20,137 nucleotides of DNA, from contig NW_019774525.1 in the NCBI RefSeq assembly GCF_001039355.2, positions 506,395 to 526,531 of the forward strand, given 5' to 3'. The position numbers and the translations under genes were made by a program. A model generated the notes under the pieces. The model was not told the origin of the DNA and searched no databases. It was given only the letters and a program-made list of their open reading frames with translations. This document shows positions 6,814-16,791 of the stretch, piece after piece; the first letter of the stretch is position 1, and each line of letters opens with the position of its first letter. The stretch is from Lingula anatina (taxonomy: Eukaryota; Brachiopoda; Lingulata; Lingulida; Lingulidae).

Positions 6814-7490
6814 TTATTTTTTTTGTCACATATATATTGAAACAGACTTCTGGTAGCGTTTGGTCTGGAGATGGTTCTCGTTGGCTGAATGTTGCATGGG
6901 AATGTCTGCTGACACTGCCCTTCTTTCATGCTGACTGTCACGCAGTCCTCCTGGTCGAGGACATCACCACTGGGGACGGGACTTGCTGGGTGGGTTTTGC
7001 CAGTCGCTCGGCGAGTTGCCTAGGACTCTTCAGACTTAACATCCGGAACTACAATTTCCGACACATAGTCGGTTCCAACACACAGTCGGTACTCTTCAAA
7101 ATAAAAGAAATTAGAATTCTGACACACTGTCGGTACTCTTCAAAGGAAAATAAAAACACCAGACCCCAGGTCTGGAACTGCTCATTTGACTGGCCAAGTC
7201 GGGCACATCACAGGACCACTGTCCCTTTCCCACATGGCGTCACCTCTTAATACCCAAGCCTGCAATCATGGGTGCCAGCTTCCAGTCAGCATCCTCTCAG
7301 ACTTTGGTTGGGGATTGGTCTTGGTTGGATCTTCTTAGGAGACTCAGGAAAAAGAACTCTGCTCAAGGGTTCCATCAAGCTTTCTTCCTCGTTTGGTTGA
7401 ACTATGAGCTGCACCCCTTCTTCTGCCTCCCTAGGTGAGCCTGGTGGCAACACCCACACCTTTCGTACGTCTTGTATCCCTTCTTTTTAC
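6814..7490 (-). pseudogene. Coding-like but broken sequence of unknown origin
   Basis: Two stretches on the minus strand read like protein. One runs from about 7083 to 6812 with a single internal TAG (7022-7020); it includes VGTDYVSEIVVPDVKSEES and SGDVLDQEDCVTVSMKEGQ. Another runs over about 7485-7290 and includes VRKVWVLPPGSPREAEEG and RVLFPESPKKIQPRPIP. GC content is higher than in neighbouring DNA. Neither resembles a family I recognise. Lying directly 5' of the Penelope fragment, they could be part of that element or of another retroelement. Confidence 0.35.
7070..7143. repeat. Short direct repeat (GTCGGTACTCTTCAAA)
   Basis: ACACAGTCGGTACTCTTCAAA at about 7080 recurs as ACACTGTCGGTACTCTTCAAA about 47 bp further on, within the coding-like stretch, and the shared AGTCGG phrase also appears near 7067. 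Confidence 0.7.
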
Positions 7491-7512
7491 CTAAGATCTA
7501 ATAAGATCTTAG
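7491..7512. other. Perfect 9-bp inverted repeat (hairpin)
   Basis: CTAAGATCT and AGATCTTAG are exact complements separated by AATA. No T-run follows on either strand that would suggest a Pol III terminator function. It may be an element end. Confidence 0.6.
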
Positions 7513-7589
7513 TTTTTACATAGTATTTCTGCTCATGTCTCCTCAAATTGGAGGGATCCTGGAAGCTTTTCTTGCAGCATATATATTAT

Positions 7590-8255
7590 TTATTTATTTA
7601 TCTATTTTTACTGCTTGTTTACCTCTCATGTTGGCAACTTTGTCCAATTTACATCTCTCACAGTGTGCTGCAAAGCATATAACTTTGCCTGATTTTTTTT
7701 GTGAATTTTGGATGGATATCATGAAATTTTCATGTCAAACAGTAAGTCGGATAATGTGAACATTCCCAAAGAACCCCCTTAGTTTACCATGGAGGAGGGG
7801 GAGGAAGGCCAGGATGTTCCTGACCCCTTCCAGTCACTTTATTTTTCAGCCCTTTTTGACCTTTTATCTTGTATTTTTTTAATAATCAATCTTATCATTT
7901 GAGAGCTTTAAAAGATAAAGGTTGTTGTATTTTTGTATTACTCTGACAGTCTTGATTTGTTAAGAATTTAGCACTTGCATGCATTTACATCATACCTGGT
8001 ACATGTATGTTATGGTGATATTTATTGAACAAAACCATGTTAATATTATATATATTCTTTAAAAAAATTAACCCAACCATATCAGTGCACCTTACAAGGT
8101 TTACACCTCGCTGGGTGTCTCATCCTCCAAAGGCAGTTCCCCTGCCCACTACTTTGGCCTTTAGGATGTTATTTTTTAGGATTATTCTTACTAGTACTGT
8201 GGCCATGGCTGTTCAAATATGAAATGTAAAGGAATCCTTGATTGCCCATATTAGT
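7590..8255. repeat. Diverged direct duplication, copy 1
   Basis: The segment from ACTGCTTGTTTACCTCTCATG through AGGAAGGCCAGGATGTT to the partial CBM20 exon at 8077-8208 is repeated, with many substitutions and indels, at 8400-9121 (offset about 810 bp at the start). It represents duplicated intron plus exon from a CBM20 paralogue. Confidence 0.85.
8077..8208 (-). pseudogene. Partial CBM20 exon copy with stop codon
   Basis: Homologous to the 5' part of the exon at 2740-2943. The acceptor GAACAG is intact. The frame reads ATVLVRIILKNNILKAKVVG, then GRGTAFGG, after which the conserved tryptophan codon is TGA (8122-8120), then DTQRGVN. Homology to the full exon ends near 8077, so the EWKFIK half is absent. 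Confidence 0.75.
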
Positions 8256-8365
8256 GGGTTGTTAAGGACCAAAAATTGGCCAAATGCTGCATTTGTAATA
8301 AACATGTCTAACTTGGCATGAATGTCTGGCTCCATGGCTTTTGATGTGCCTCACATTTTTTTTAC

Positions 8366-8367
8366 AT

Positions 8368-8418
<51 letters not shown>

Positions 8419-8420
8419 TA
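8366..8420. repeat. (TTTA)n microsatellite, about 13 units
   Basis: A pure tetranucleotide tract at the edge of duplication copy 2. Copy 1 has only a short interrupted version at 7585-7605, so it expanded after duplication. Confidence 0.95.
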
Positions 8421-9121
8421 CTGCTTGTTTACCTCTCATGTTGGCAATTTTGCAAAATTTGCATCTCTTGCAATGTGCTTTTAAGCCTATAACTTTGCCA
8501 GATTTTTCTGAATTAGAAAAGCAGCTTGTGAAATTTTAATGTCAAATGGTCAGTTGTATGATAAGAACATTCCCAATTTTTTTGTCTGAGTAATTAAACC
8601 TTCATTACAAATAGAACCCCCTTAGGGTATCATGGGGGGGGGTGGGGGTGGAGGAAGGCCAGGATGTTTCTGACCCTTTCCAGTCACTTTATTCTTCAGC
8701 CCTTTCTGACCTTTTATCTTGTAGTCAAACAATTATGTTTTCTTTTTAATGACCAGTCTTATCATTTGAGGGCTTCAAAAGACAAAAACATTGTTGAAAT
8801 TCCTGTGTTGTATTTTTGCAATACTCATGCAGACAGTCTTGATTCATTAGGAATTTAGCACCTGTATGCATTTACATCATATCTGGTACATGTATGTATG
8901 TTAGGGTGATATTTATTGGACAAAGCATGTTAATATAAAAAGTTGACCTACCCATACTGGTTGTTCTTGGCATGTTGATACCTCACTGAGTATTCCAGCC
9001 TCCAAGGGCAGTTCCCCTGTCCACTAGTTTACCTTTCAATAGGTTATTTTTCAGGATGATTCTAACAGTGGCCATGGATGTTAAAAATGAAGTAGGAAAA
9101 GTAATCTTTGATTGCCTATAT
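8400..9121. repeat. Diverged direct duplication, copy 2
   Basis: The second copy of 7590-8255. It is longer because of an insertion around 8575-8625 and G-run expansion near 8634-8649. Confidence 0.85.
8952..9077 (-). pseudogene. Partial CBM20 exon copy with stop codon and lost acceptor
   Basis: Reads ATVRIILKNNLLKGK, then RGTALGGWNTQ, then a TGA (8985-8983) where the intact copy has arginine, then GINMPRTTSMG. The acceptor AG of other copies is AT here (AACATC in place of GAACAGC). Homology to the full exon ends at ATGG|GTAGGT, as in the copy at 8077. Confidence 0.75.
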
Positions 9122-9347
9122 ATCTTTTTTAGGGTTGAATCATGTCTTTAAATTAAGTTCCACTCTGTGTTGGAATTCTTATGCAGGAAAATATCTAGCT
9201 GGAGAGCTGGAAGGTATACTCTGTAAGAAATGAATGAAGGTATAAATCAATATTTACTTAAACGTAGAATTTTCTTTTTCAGTTTAAAAGAAAGTAACTT
9301 TCAACATAGTTCATTTTCTCATTTTGATAAAAAAAGATTATGCCAAC

Positions 9348-9505
9348 ATTTTGTGGCTTCACAAATTTCCATTCCACATTTGAAGCTTTGGGCAGGAGCA
9401 CCTCTGCCCTCAGAGAAGAGACACTCAAGTAATTGTGTATTGCTAGGTTCACACCACAGTGGGTATCCCAGCCTCCTAGGACAGTCCCCTTACCAAACAC
9501 CTCCA
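9348..9505 (-). pseudogene. Partial CBM20 exon copy (core and 3' part)
   Basis: Reads VFGKGTVLGGWDTHCGVN, then SLRAEVLLPK and NVEWKFVKPQN. It is open over the CBM20 core and, unlike the exon at 2740-2943, in frame through the GGWD run. The first part of the exon is missing or unrecognisable; TGA lies just upstream. The donor position reads AAT|GTTGGC, weaker than GTAAG. Confidence 0.75.
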
Positions 9506-10539
9506 GCTGTCACATTATCTGGAAATAAATTATTTATTATTACATCAGTTTTTATCATTTATTTTTCAGACAGTTTTTTTTGCAAAACAATAAATCATAT
9601 GACCAGTAAGGTATATATAATGATGTGCTGGTGTTGGACATTTCTTCCTAAGGTGAGTCAGGCTATTCTAGGGATGCCTGTCTCTACTTCTTTGCCGTTA
9701 GCAAGTTTTATATGAAACAAAGATACCCAAACTCCATCAATATATTTGTTAAAAAAGTTATGTTTTTATCATCATTGTTTAGGGGCGGTTGGATCATGCC
9801 TTAGTTTTAATTCTTCTTATCAAAATAACATAATCTAAGGCTTGGCCCCTGGGAACGTGTGTTTTGACAGAACCTCTTGTTAAAAACTTTGAGGTTGCTT
9901 ATGAGATGCTCGTGTTTTATTCATTTGTCCAACTTTCTTTTGGAATAATTTCTCTGCCCTTTACTGTTGCATAACTTGCATATTGGTCTTTGTATTAAAG
10001 GTTTTATAATCTTGAATTGCTGCTTTTTGGAAGGAGGGACTCATGGTTGACCATAGTTTCTTTCTTTTTCACCCATTTTTTTATTCTCTGATGGTTTTCT
10101 TTGAATTGCCCATTGCTGATAATACAAAATGTGAGGTATTGCTTAGTATAGTTTGAGTCAGATTTGTGTTCAAAATGGTTACAGAATTTGAAAATGGAAG
10201 TGATAATGTGTTTTTTTCCTCTTTGAATCTTCTTTTGTGAGGTTCCCTTTTGTTTATAAGGCAAGCATCACTTTTATTTAGTGGCATTTTTGAAAGATTA
10301 CACTTCTGATAGCCATTTTACATTGTATGGGCCTGGTGTGTATTCCTTCTTCAATTAATTATTCATTGTGTTTGAATCAAGACAGATACAATTGTGGTCC
10401 CAAATTGACTGCAGTATTCTTTCCAAGAAAAAGTATGTATAAGTGGGTATATGTATGTAGCTAGTATATCATATATGTATGTGCATGTTTCATGAGTGCA
10501 TTAAATGTGTAACTAATAATGTATGGACATTTCATAGGG
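9506..10539. other. No gene recognised
   Basis: AT-rich sequence between paralogue fragments. Minus-strand frames at about 9980-10290 are open in two registers and lysine-rich, but resemble no family I know. Confidence 0.35.
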
Positions 10540-10584
10540 CTCTGTCTTCAGTGCTGTTAACATCTGCTATGTTTTTGATATCGG
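10540..10584 (-). pseudogene. Detached copy of the tandem repeat exon, donor lost
   Basis: The acceptor TTCTTCAG is intact and the exon encodes DIKNIADVNSTEDR in the same phase 1 start as the repeat exons of the CBM20 gene. At the expected donor the sequence is G|CCCTATG, with no GT. The flanking sequence at 10620-10690 matches intron sequence at about 855-925. Confidence 0.65.
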
Positions 10585-10798
10585 CTGAAGAAAAAAGTTA
10601 TATCAAATAGAAACTTAACATTCCATATCTGTGCATGTTCACATAGGATTCAGTATCACAGTTTGTTGGAGACACATTCAAAGAATTTAATGACTTTAAG
10701 ATAAATATTCTTAAGTATGCTAAAGACTAGACTTTGTTTGAGCAAGGAGTTATCCTTGGTTTGAGCAACAAATGATTTTACTGAGATTCTTGTCTTAC

Positions 10799-10855
10799 CC
10801 ATCTCCTCAATACTTAGAGTCTTAACAAGTGTTACATTGTTGGTTTTGGTATCAA
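10799..10855 (-). pseudogene. Detached copy of the tandem repeat exon, splice sites intact
   Basis: The acceptor CCTTCAG and donor G|GTAAGACAAG flank 57 bp that encode DTKTNNVTLVKTLSIEEM in phase 1-1. It is the closest relative of the exon at 1075-1134. Nothing seen in the window joins it into a complete gene. Confidence 0.65.
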
Positions 10856-12100
10856 CTGAAGGAACAGAATTGAATTAAATTTTCAACATTAAATATGTTC
10901 AATCTTTGCACAGCAAAAGCATTATTTTTTCAGTGTAATGTAAACTTGAAAAATTCTGGACATCTCAACAAGAGTTGTGGATTTCATAACAGCTTTATTC
11001 CCACTGCTTAAGTTTCTCCTTCTGTATCTACTGGTAACAAAGTTGGTCTGTCCATTAGCATTAAGCTCACTGCTCCGCCCGCAAGTAAACTCGTTTATCT
11101 TTACGCAGGAAGCAACTCTGCAATTTTTTAACTTTTAGATAATCAGAGTAAATTTTTATTTTTGATGATATTAATATCAAGATTTATTTTACAACCAAAA
11201 CCTGCTGCCAATTTTTAGCATTAAGGAGAAATTTTATCTATAAATAAATTATAGTTTATTTTAGATCCTTGTTTAGTCTCATAGTCCTCATAGTTCTCTG
11301 TAAAACTGCCCTGTTTTGATGTTTTTATTATGTAGGGCTATCTCTATATATGGGTGAGACTTTAAGAAAATGTCTTGAAGTCATATCTTGCTTATGTGCT
11401 AGAGGTCGTTAAGTTTGAAAATGTAATAAAACGGGACATTTTTGATAAAGGCATGTAAAGATCAATGCATGGACAGCATGCTTAAATAAAAAATAAACGC
11501 AAAATACACCTTGAGCTTGATTGTTGATTTAAACAATTAAAATTGATACAATATTCTAAAATGTCTAAACTGATTTGCCAATGTGGATTTGAGACTATGG
11601 AAGGAAAAGTGTTTATGTAAAATTATTCCAGTTATGTATGTAGAAATACACAATTTACAGCAACAATGCAATTTTAAAAATAAAGATGTGTTTAATGACA
11701 ACTCTGCATTTGAGATGTAGAAAATATATAACAGATCTTCCAAAACGCAACTATAAACTTTCAAAATGCTTGAAATTTTTTTTAAAGATTATTAACTCGA
11801 ATTTATTTTGGATGATAGCAAAAGATGTACATGTAGTAAATTGATTCATACCTTTCTCAACTTGTTATTTCTTTTATTTCTGTCTGTTCTACTCAGTTCT
11901 ATTCAAATAAATGGATACAGCTCATGACGTTGTATTTCATTACTGAATACCTTCATGTGCGTTAGGGGTGGGTTTGGGTAATTTTTCTGTCTCTTGGGAT
12001 TGGGGGGGGGGGCACGGTTGCTCTGTATTACATGACAAAGGCTTAAGTTGAAATCGAGGCTTCCGTACAGAAAGTGATCAAGTATATATTATTATGTAAT
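10856..12100. other. No gene recognised
   Basis: AT-rich sequence with a G-run at 12002-12012. No splice-bounded frame or repeat family was recognised. Confidence 0.4.
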
Positions 12101-12153
12101 CTAGGTGAGTATTTTGGTGAGAGGTGTTCAGAAAGAACCGAGGTCAGTAAAAG

Positions 12154-13146
12154 ATGGCGAAGAAAGTTTTGTGTCTCATTGCCACAATTTCCACGAAATG
12201 GTCAGAAATCTGGGACAGAAATTGGCATCGATCTGTTGTAAGTACTGTATAGATGATGGAAGATAACATTGGTTATTTGGCGTTAATGATATTAATAAAA
12301 AAATGGTGTAATTTGCAAATGAGGCATCATGTCGACATTTTTTCTTGGCGTCAACAATATATTGCCTTGAAAGTCCAAATTCAACTTGACGTTTAAATAG
12401 TTTATTTTCTGATATAATTTTCAGATGGAATGCATTTTCCAGTAAACAGGTGGTGAGAGATGTGCTCCAGCTGTGAACGCGTCTTCCGTCTTAAACAATG
12501 AAAGGACATTTTGGCAGGTAACTACATTTGTAGGTCTCGATTTGATTTTAAAAGATTCAAAATTCACTACCAATGTGTAGGTCTACATGTCGTGATTATT
12601 TTGTTCTTTTTCTCAAAGATCTTGAATTTTTTATTTTAAAAACTTCCTTGCAATAGATTATTTTAAAAAAATCACTTCTGTAAACTTATACGTAATCCGA
12701 GGGCCAGTATCTTATTCTAGCCTCCCTGACATGTGATTGTACAGACACAGAATGTTGTCACGTTAGAGTGTATGCACGGTGTAAAAGAATAGAAATGATA
12801 TTGTTTGAATGTGCATGATTACATACGTGGACAAAATTACGTTATTATGTGCAAGTTACATAGAACGTGTTAGCTCAGGATATATATAAATTTGTATACT
12901 TTAGAAATTGAAAAGCGATTTGTTTAATATTACTATCGAAATTGGTTGATGTAAAATTAAAAACTGCTTTATTACACCAACACATAGACATTGTTTTGTA
13001 AAAGTGTTTATTGTTTGATTTCAGTGACTCGACCGTGCACACGGAGATTGAATACGTTCTCCATCAATGAGGTCATCAGACACGTGTTCCACAGCGGCTG
13101 CATCCATGTCAAGATTACATGTCGCATGTCAGAGTTCGTCTGCTAG
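12154..13146 (+). CDS. Possible 5' exons of an unidentified plus-strand transcript
   Basis: The ATG at 12154 has an excellent initiation context (AAAGATGGCG). It opens 28 codons (MAKKVLCLIATISTK...) ending at a strong donor, GTT|GTAAGTACT, at 12237/12238. A good acceptor (ATAATTTTCAG) precedes 12425 and a donor (GGCAG|GTAACT) follows 12517. A further acceptor (TTTGATTTCAG) precedes 13025, and one frame there stays open to TAG at 13144-13146. Joined in this order the ATG frame stops six codons into the second exon, and no other frame runs through all three exons. All three frames of the first exon are open. It may be a non-coding transcript, or the real next coding exon may lie outside the window. 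No family recognised. Confidence 0.3.
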
Positions 13147-13267
13147 TAAATTTGCTGGGTTAACATTTAATATGATAGTGTTATGATTGCTTTGGGTTGT
13201 AATGTTCGTCATCAGAACGTGTATCAAATGAAAAGTGGGATGTAAGGAATATTTTTCACGAAACGGA

Positions 13268-13463
13268 TTAAGGCCGCGTTCACAACCAGTTGATCCGAAG
13301 ACTTACTAGTTGAAACCTCCACTTCAAAGCAAGCCTGTATTCAACTGTTCGCCCCTGCTGGGCCGGTGCACGTGGGAGGGTAATCCATTGTCAAGTACGC
13401 GCCATATTTGATCCACGGACTAGATAGACGGTGGTTCAACTGGTTGTGAACTCGGTCTAATGT
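13268..13463. mobile_element. MITE-like element with about 26-bp imperfect terminal inverted repeats
   Basis: The left end AGGCCGCGTTCACAACCAG followed by TTGATCC is the inverted complement of the right end GGTTCAACTGGTTGTGAAC followed by TCGGTC, with a few mismatches. Flanks read TTA on the left and TAA on the right, so a TA target duplication is possible. At about 190 bp with no coding frame it fits a non-autonomous DNA transposon; the superfamily is uncertain. Confidence 0.7.
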
Positions 13464-14979
13464 TTAAGAAAGCGTCTTTGAAAGTTGTAGAGTGTGTTCA
13501 ATTGAAGAAAAAAGATCAAGATGTGCATCCACCAAAAATTAATAAATCGCTGTAATTTAAATAATTATGCTTCAGAAATTGCAGCATTATCAAACTGGCA
13601 GAATGTGTCATTAGTATTGCAGAACTGTCCACACGTATTGAAACGATCTTTACGAATTTGTTACAGAAAATGTTTTATTTTGGAATATTATATTCATTAA
13701 GGGGTCTATGTGGGACTGACATTCATCAGAAATTTTTACATTCTAATTTTTCGACAAATTCTTGACAAAGTCAAATCAATCATTTTAGCTAATTATTTAG
13801 AATAACGAGTACTCGATGAAGTTTTTAAGACTGTTAATTTCTGCCAAACTTCCAAAATAGAATGTGATACAATTTAAAGCGAAATTTTTAGGAAAGTTTT
13901 CACAACTAAAGAAGCTTTTTTTTTTTTTTTTTTTTGTAAATTTACTTATATTTAGACCAGCGGATTTTTGGCCAATTTTTTGAAAGTCAACGAAGTTACC
14001 TTTTTTATTCTTAGAATAGATATAAACAATTGTCACATTTCAATATATAAAAAAAGTTTATCCAAAAGTTTGTAGATCAGCGTTATGTTTAGGGTTGGCC
14101 TTTACCTAGTATTTTCTAAGTTTATTCTTTGGTTGAGATCAAAGGGTGATTGAAGAATAATTTCTTATCGGATGTCATTCCTGCATGTCCTGTGGAGTTG
14201 TAGTGCTGAGTGTCACTTGATCACTGAACACTGGAGACCAGTTTGAAGTTTATAACCATTGTCTTAGTATATGTGTCTTTTTTCCGTTTTTCGTTGCACA
14301 TTATTGTTTAAAATGGCTGTGGTTGGAATTAGATTGTTAGTTGGCCATGTCATGATTATGACGTTTCTGATTTGCATGCAGTGCAAAATTCAGTTTTCGC
14401 TCAAAGTTGCGCAATGAAATACATATTTTAGATTTTCATGTGAAGTAAAGTTTGTGTTGGACATGAACAATATTTATCGATGAACAAAACAATCAGGAAT
14501 TTTACAAAATTTGATTATTTTGACCACCTATTTTTGTTTTTTGAACATCAGCAAAACGACAGTGCTTGCATGTGGGTACATGGATAGGATGACGCTTAGA
14601 TACAAGGTATACGGTATCTAAAACGGTGAACAGCATTAAGATACATATACTCTCTTCTATACTGACAGTCAATGAAAACGCATCATTAATTAATCAAATA
14701 ATATTTTAAGGTCCTTTGGCACATTAAGAAAATAACAGTTTTCGTTTGAAATATGACCCATTATGCATATTGAATTTTCTATATCGATCACACTAGTGAA
14801 TTAAGACATTTTTTGTGTTAATGTTGTTGGTATTATGTCTATCATAATATAACTCTTTTATAAATCAAAAGGCTACGCCGGCCAAGTAGAAACGTTCAAA
14901 ATGCATAGAATCTCAACATGTTTTAGTAAAATAGAAAACCAGTTTTGTTTGTATGTAAAAGCTTTATTCACATTTCAAA
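13464..14979. other. No gene recognised; contains a T20 tract
   Basis: AT-rich non-coding DNA with a 20-T run at 13916-13935. An 18-base phrase, CAAGGTATACGGTATCTA at 14603-14620, recurs exactly at 16285-16302 inside the element at 16207-16428. Confidence 0.5.
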
Positions 14980-15081
14980 GTACGTTTTATGAAATTGCTA
15001 TTAATGTAGAAAAATATATTCCAACGTTTAGTACATTTTATGAAATTGCTATTAATGTAGAAAAAATATATTCCAAGTTTT
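14980..15081. repeat. 51-bp tandem duplication
   Basis: The unit beginning GTACGTTTTATGAAATTGCT at 14980 repeats at 15031 (GTACATTTTATGAAATTGCT) with few changes. The unit is a multiple of three inside a 93-codon open frame, but the frame is AT-driven and not convincing as a gene. Confidence 0.85.
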
Positions 15082-15182
15082 ATAATATTTTGTGTTATTC
15101 TGCTGTTACTTTTTGTATTCATTTGTGCAATAATAAATGTACTATATTGTTTTATGAACAAAATAAAAGTTATTTTCTTTAA

Positions 15183-15350
15183 CTACAGAACCACCGACTA
15201 CAGAACCACCGACTTTTACGTAGTCGAAATTATTTATTCTGGTTTATTTTTGCAAAAGGTAATTTGCTGGGACCCAGGAGCGCCAGGAATCGAACCTGAA
15301 ACCTTCTGTCTGAGAGGCAAGCGCGTTACCTACTCCTCTAACTGTTCCCA
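15183..15350 (-). mobile_element. tRNA-derived SINE
   Basis: On the minus strand a tRNA-like head has an A-box-like TAGAGGAGTAGGTAACGCG (15340-15322) and a perfect B box, GGTTCGATTCC (15296-15286), inside a T-arm CAGG/CCTG. The acceptor and anticodon stems do not pair properly, so it is not a working tRNA. Downstream, the element ends in two 15-bp units (15183-15197 and 15198-15212, CTACAGAACCACCGA on the plus strand), a typical SINE tail. The family is not identified. Confidence 0.65.
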
Positions 15351-16206
15351 CCCACCCTCCTCGGTTAGACTTTCTTCTTATAGAAACCAAAGGAAAATCC
15401 TGAAAAGTCTTTCTAGAAAATTACCCAGTGATGTCCGAGAGCAGAAAAGAGAACCCCAACCCATTTATCTGCATAACTACATTTCTGAAAAATCTATAAA
15501 GTTTCGAATGTTTGAATATAATAAAGTAAACTAAGTTATTGAAATCTGCCTTAGGACTCACTCAAAAGTGTAACAAATTCAGACTATCTGCTTTAACAAA
15601 TAAAACTATCAACTAAACTACTTATGTCTGATCTCGTTAATATTAAAGAAAATATTTCAGAAAAACCTTTTTCCTTTAAAAAACAACGCCGGATCCGGTA
15701 TTCAGCCCACATTTAACCTCAGAAAACTCGAAAAGGACACCAACTCTGGACTAAGATTATCAAGTACACATAATGCTACAATTTGTCTAGAATTTCACAA
15801 TTTGACTACATTTAAACGTTCCGAATCCGACGTTTTTGCTCTGTTTCAAACCATACGGTATTATAAGAATTATTTCAATAATGTTTTGCTATTTACTGAA
15901 CGTAAATTGACCTGACATAGCACATGTAGAGAGTAAGCATGTTTCCACCTGCTGATCGACGTAAAAAGTAAGAGACAATTTTCAAATTTTAGCAGATTTT
16001 AAAAAATAGTATCAATTATTCTTTTATCTTTAGAAAGAATCTAGATTTGTTTAAAAAAAAACATCAGCGTCCCAGTTGCATTTTTACAAAGGTCATAGTG
16101 TACATACTACGAATCTCGACAGCAGAAAATTGGAAAATTAACAAGAACAAATTTATGAAATCGTGTATTCTAATCTCTTATCTGAGCACTTAAAGCAAAA
16201 CCAACG
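15351..16206. other. No gene recognised
   Basis: AT-rich, non-coding. A plus-strand frame over 15154-15534 simply crosses the SINE. Confidence 0.4.
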
Positions 16207-16428
16207 TCAAAGGCACATAGTGAGCGCAGGACTCCTGTATGTAGCTAACATTTAATTTTCCTAGAAATTTGAACAATAAATCACCAAGGTATACGGTATC
16301 TAGAACAATCATCGTACTTTTGGCATCGGCGTTGGAAAAGAGTGTGCCCTGATGATAAAGGGAAATTGTTGAATTTCTCAGGATGTTATTTTCTAGGTAA
16401 AGGTATAACGCGCACTATGTGCCTTTGA
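16207..16428. mobile_element. MITE-like element with 16-bp terminal inverted repeats
   Basis: TCAAAGGCACATAGTG at 16207-16222 is exactly complementary to CACTATGTGCCTTTGA at 16413-16428. The match extends inward (AGCGC against GCGC, and CTAGAAA against TTTCTAG). No target-site duplication was identified. At 222 bp with no coding frame it fits a non-autonomous element. Confidence 0.65.
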
Positions 16429-16638
16429 TTTGAAATTAAAACCCATGTTTTCGAAGAGAGAGAAATTCCCAGTTTGTCATTAATTTTTATTGGATAAAAT
16501 TACACATTTTTAGAAAATATAGCTCACAAGACATAAGCAAAAACAATATTATTCAATGTAATATTGCCAATATTTAATAAATTTTAACTGGACAAATCAG
16601 AGAAGAATTTCATCAGCTGTATTATATGTTATAAGAAT

Positions 16639-16791
16639 GAAGTAACTTTCTTCAATCAATAGCTTAATATTGAAATCAGGGAATGAGGCTATCCAGGTGA
16701 GTAATGATGAATGTTCTGTTAGACATCAAAATATTGGAAGTAAAGGTAAACTATTTCAATATTAAGCTGTTGATTGAAGAAAAATTACTTC
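16639..16791. mobile_element. Long inverted repeat, 38-39-bp arms with a 76-nt spacer
   Basis: The left arm (16639-16676, starting GAAGTAACTTTCTTCAATCA) is complementary to the right arm (16753-16791, ending GATTGAAGAAAAATTACTTC) with very few mismatches. The unit of about 153 bp would fold into a strong hairpin if transcribed. It may be a MITE or foldback element. Confidence 0.7.

Noticed and set aside
6475-7250. Plus-strand open frames of 68 and 161 codons
   Set aside because: They are shadows of the Penelope GIY-YIG frame and of the coding-like minus-strand sequence.
9230-9715. A 161-codon plus-strand open frame
   Set aside because: It overlaps the minus-strand CBM20 exon copy at 9348-9505, whose motifs are clear; the plus frame has none.
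14901-15182. A gene with an internal 17-residue repeat
   Set aside because: The frame is AT-rich and open on the opposite strand too; the repeat is better read as a DNA-level 51-bp duplication.
15277-15349. A functional tRNA gene on the minus strand
   Set aside because: The B box is perfect, but the acceptor and anticodon stems do not pair and a SINE-like tail follows.
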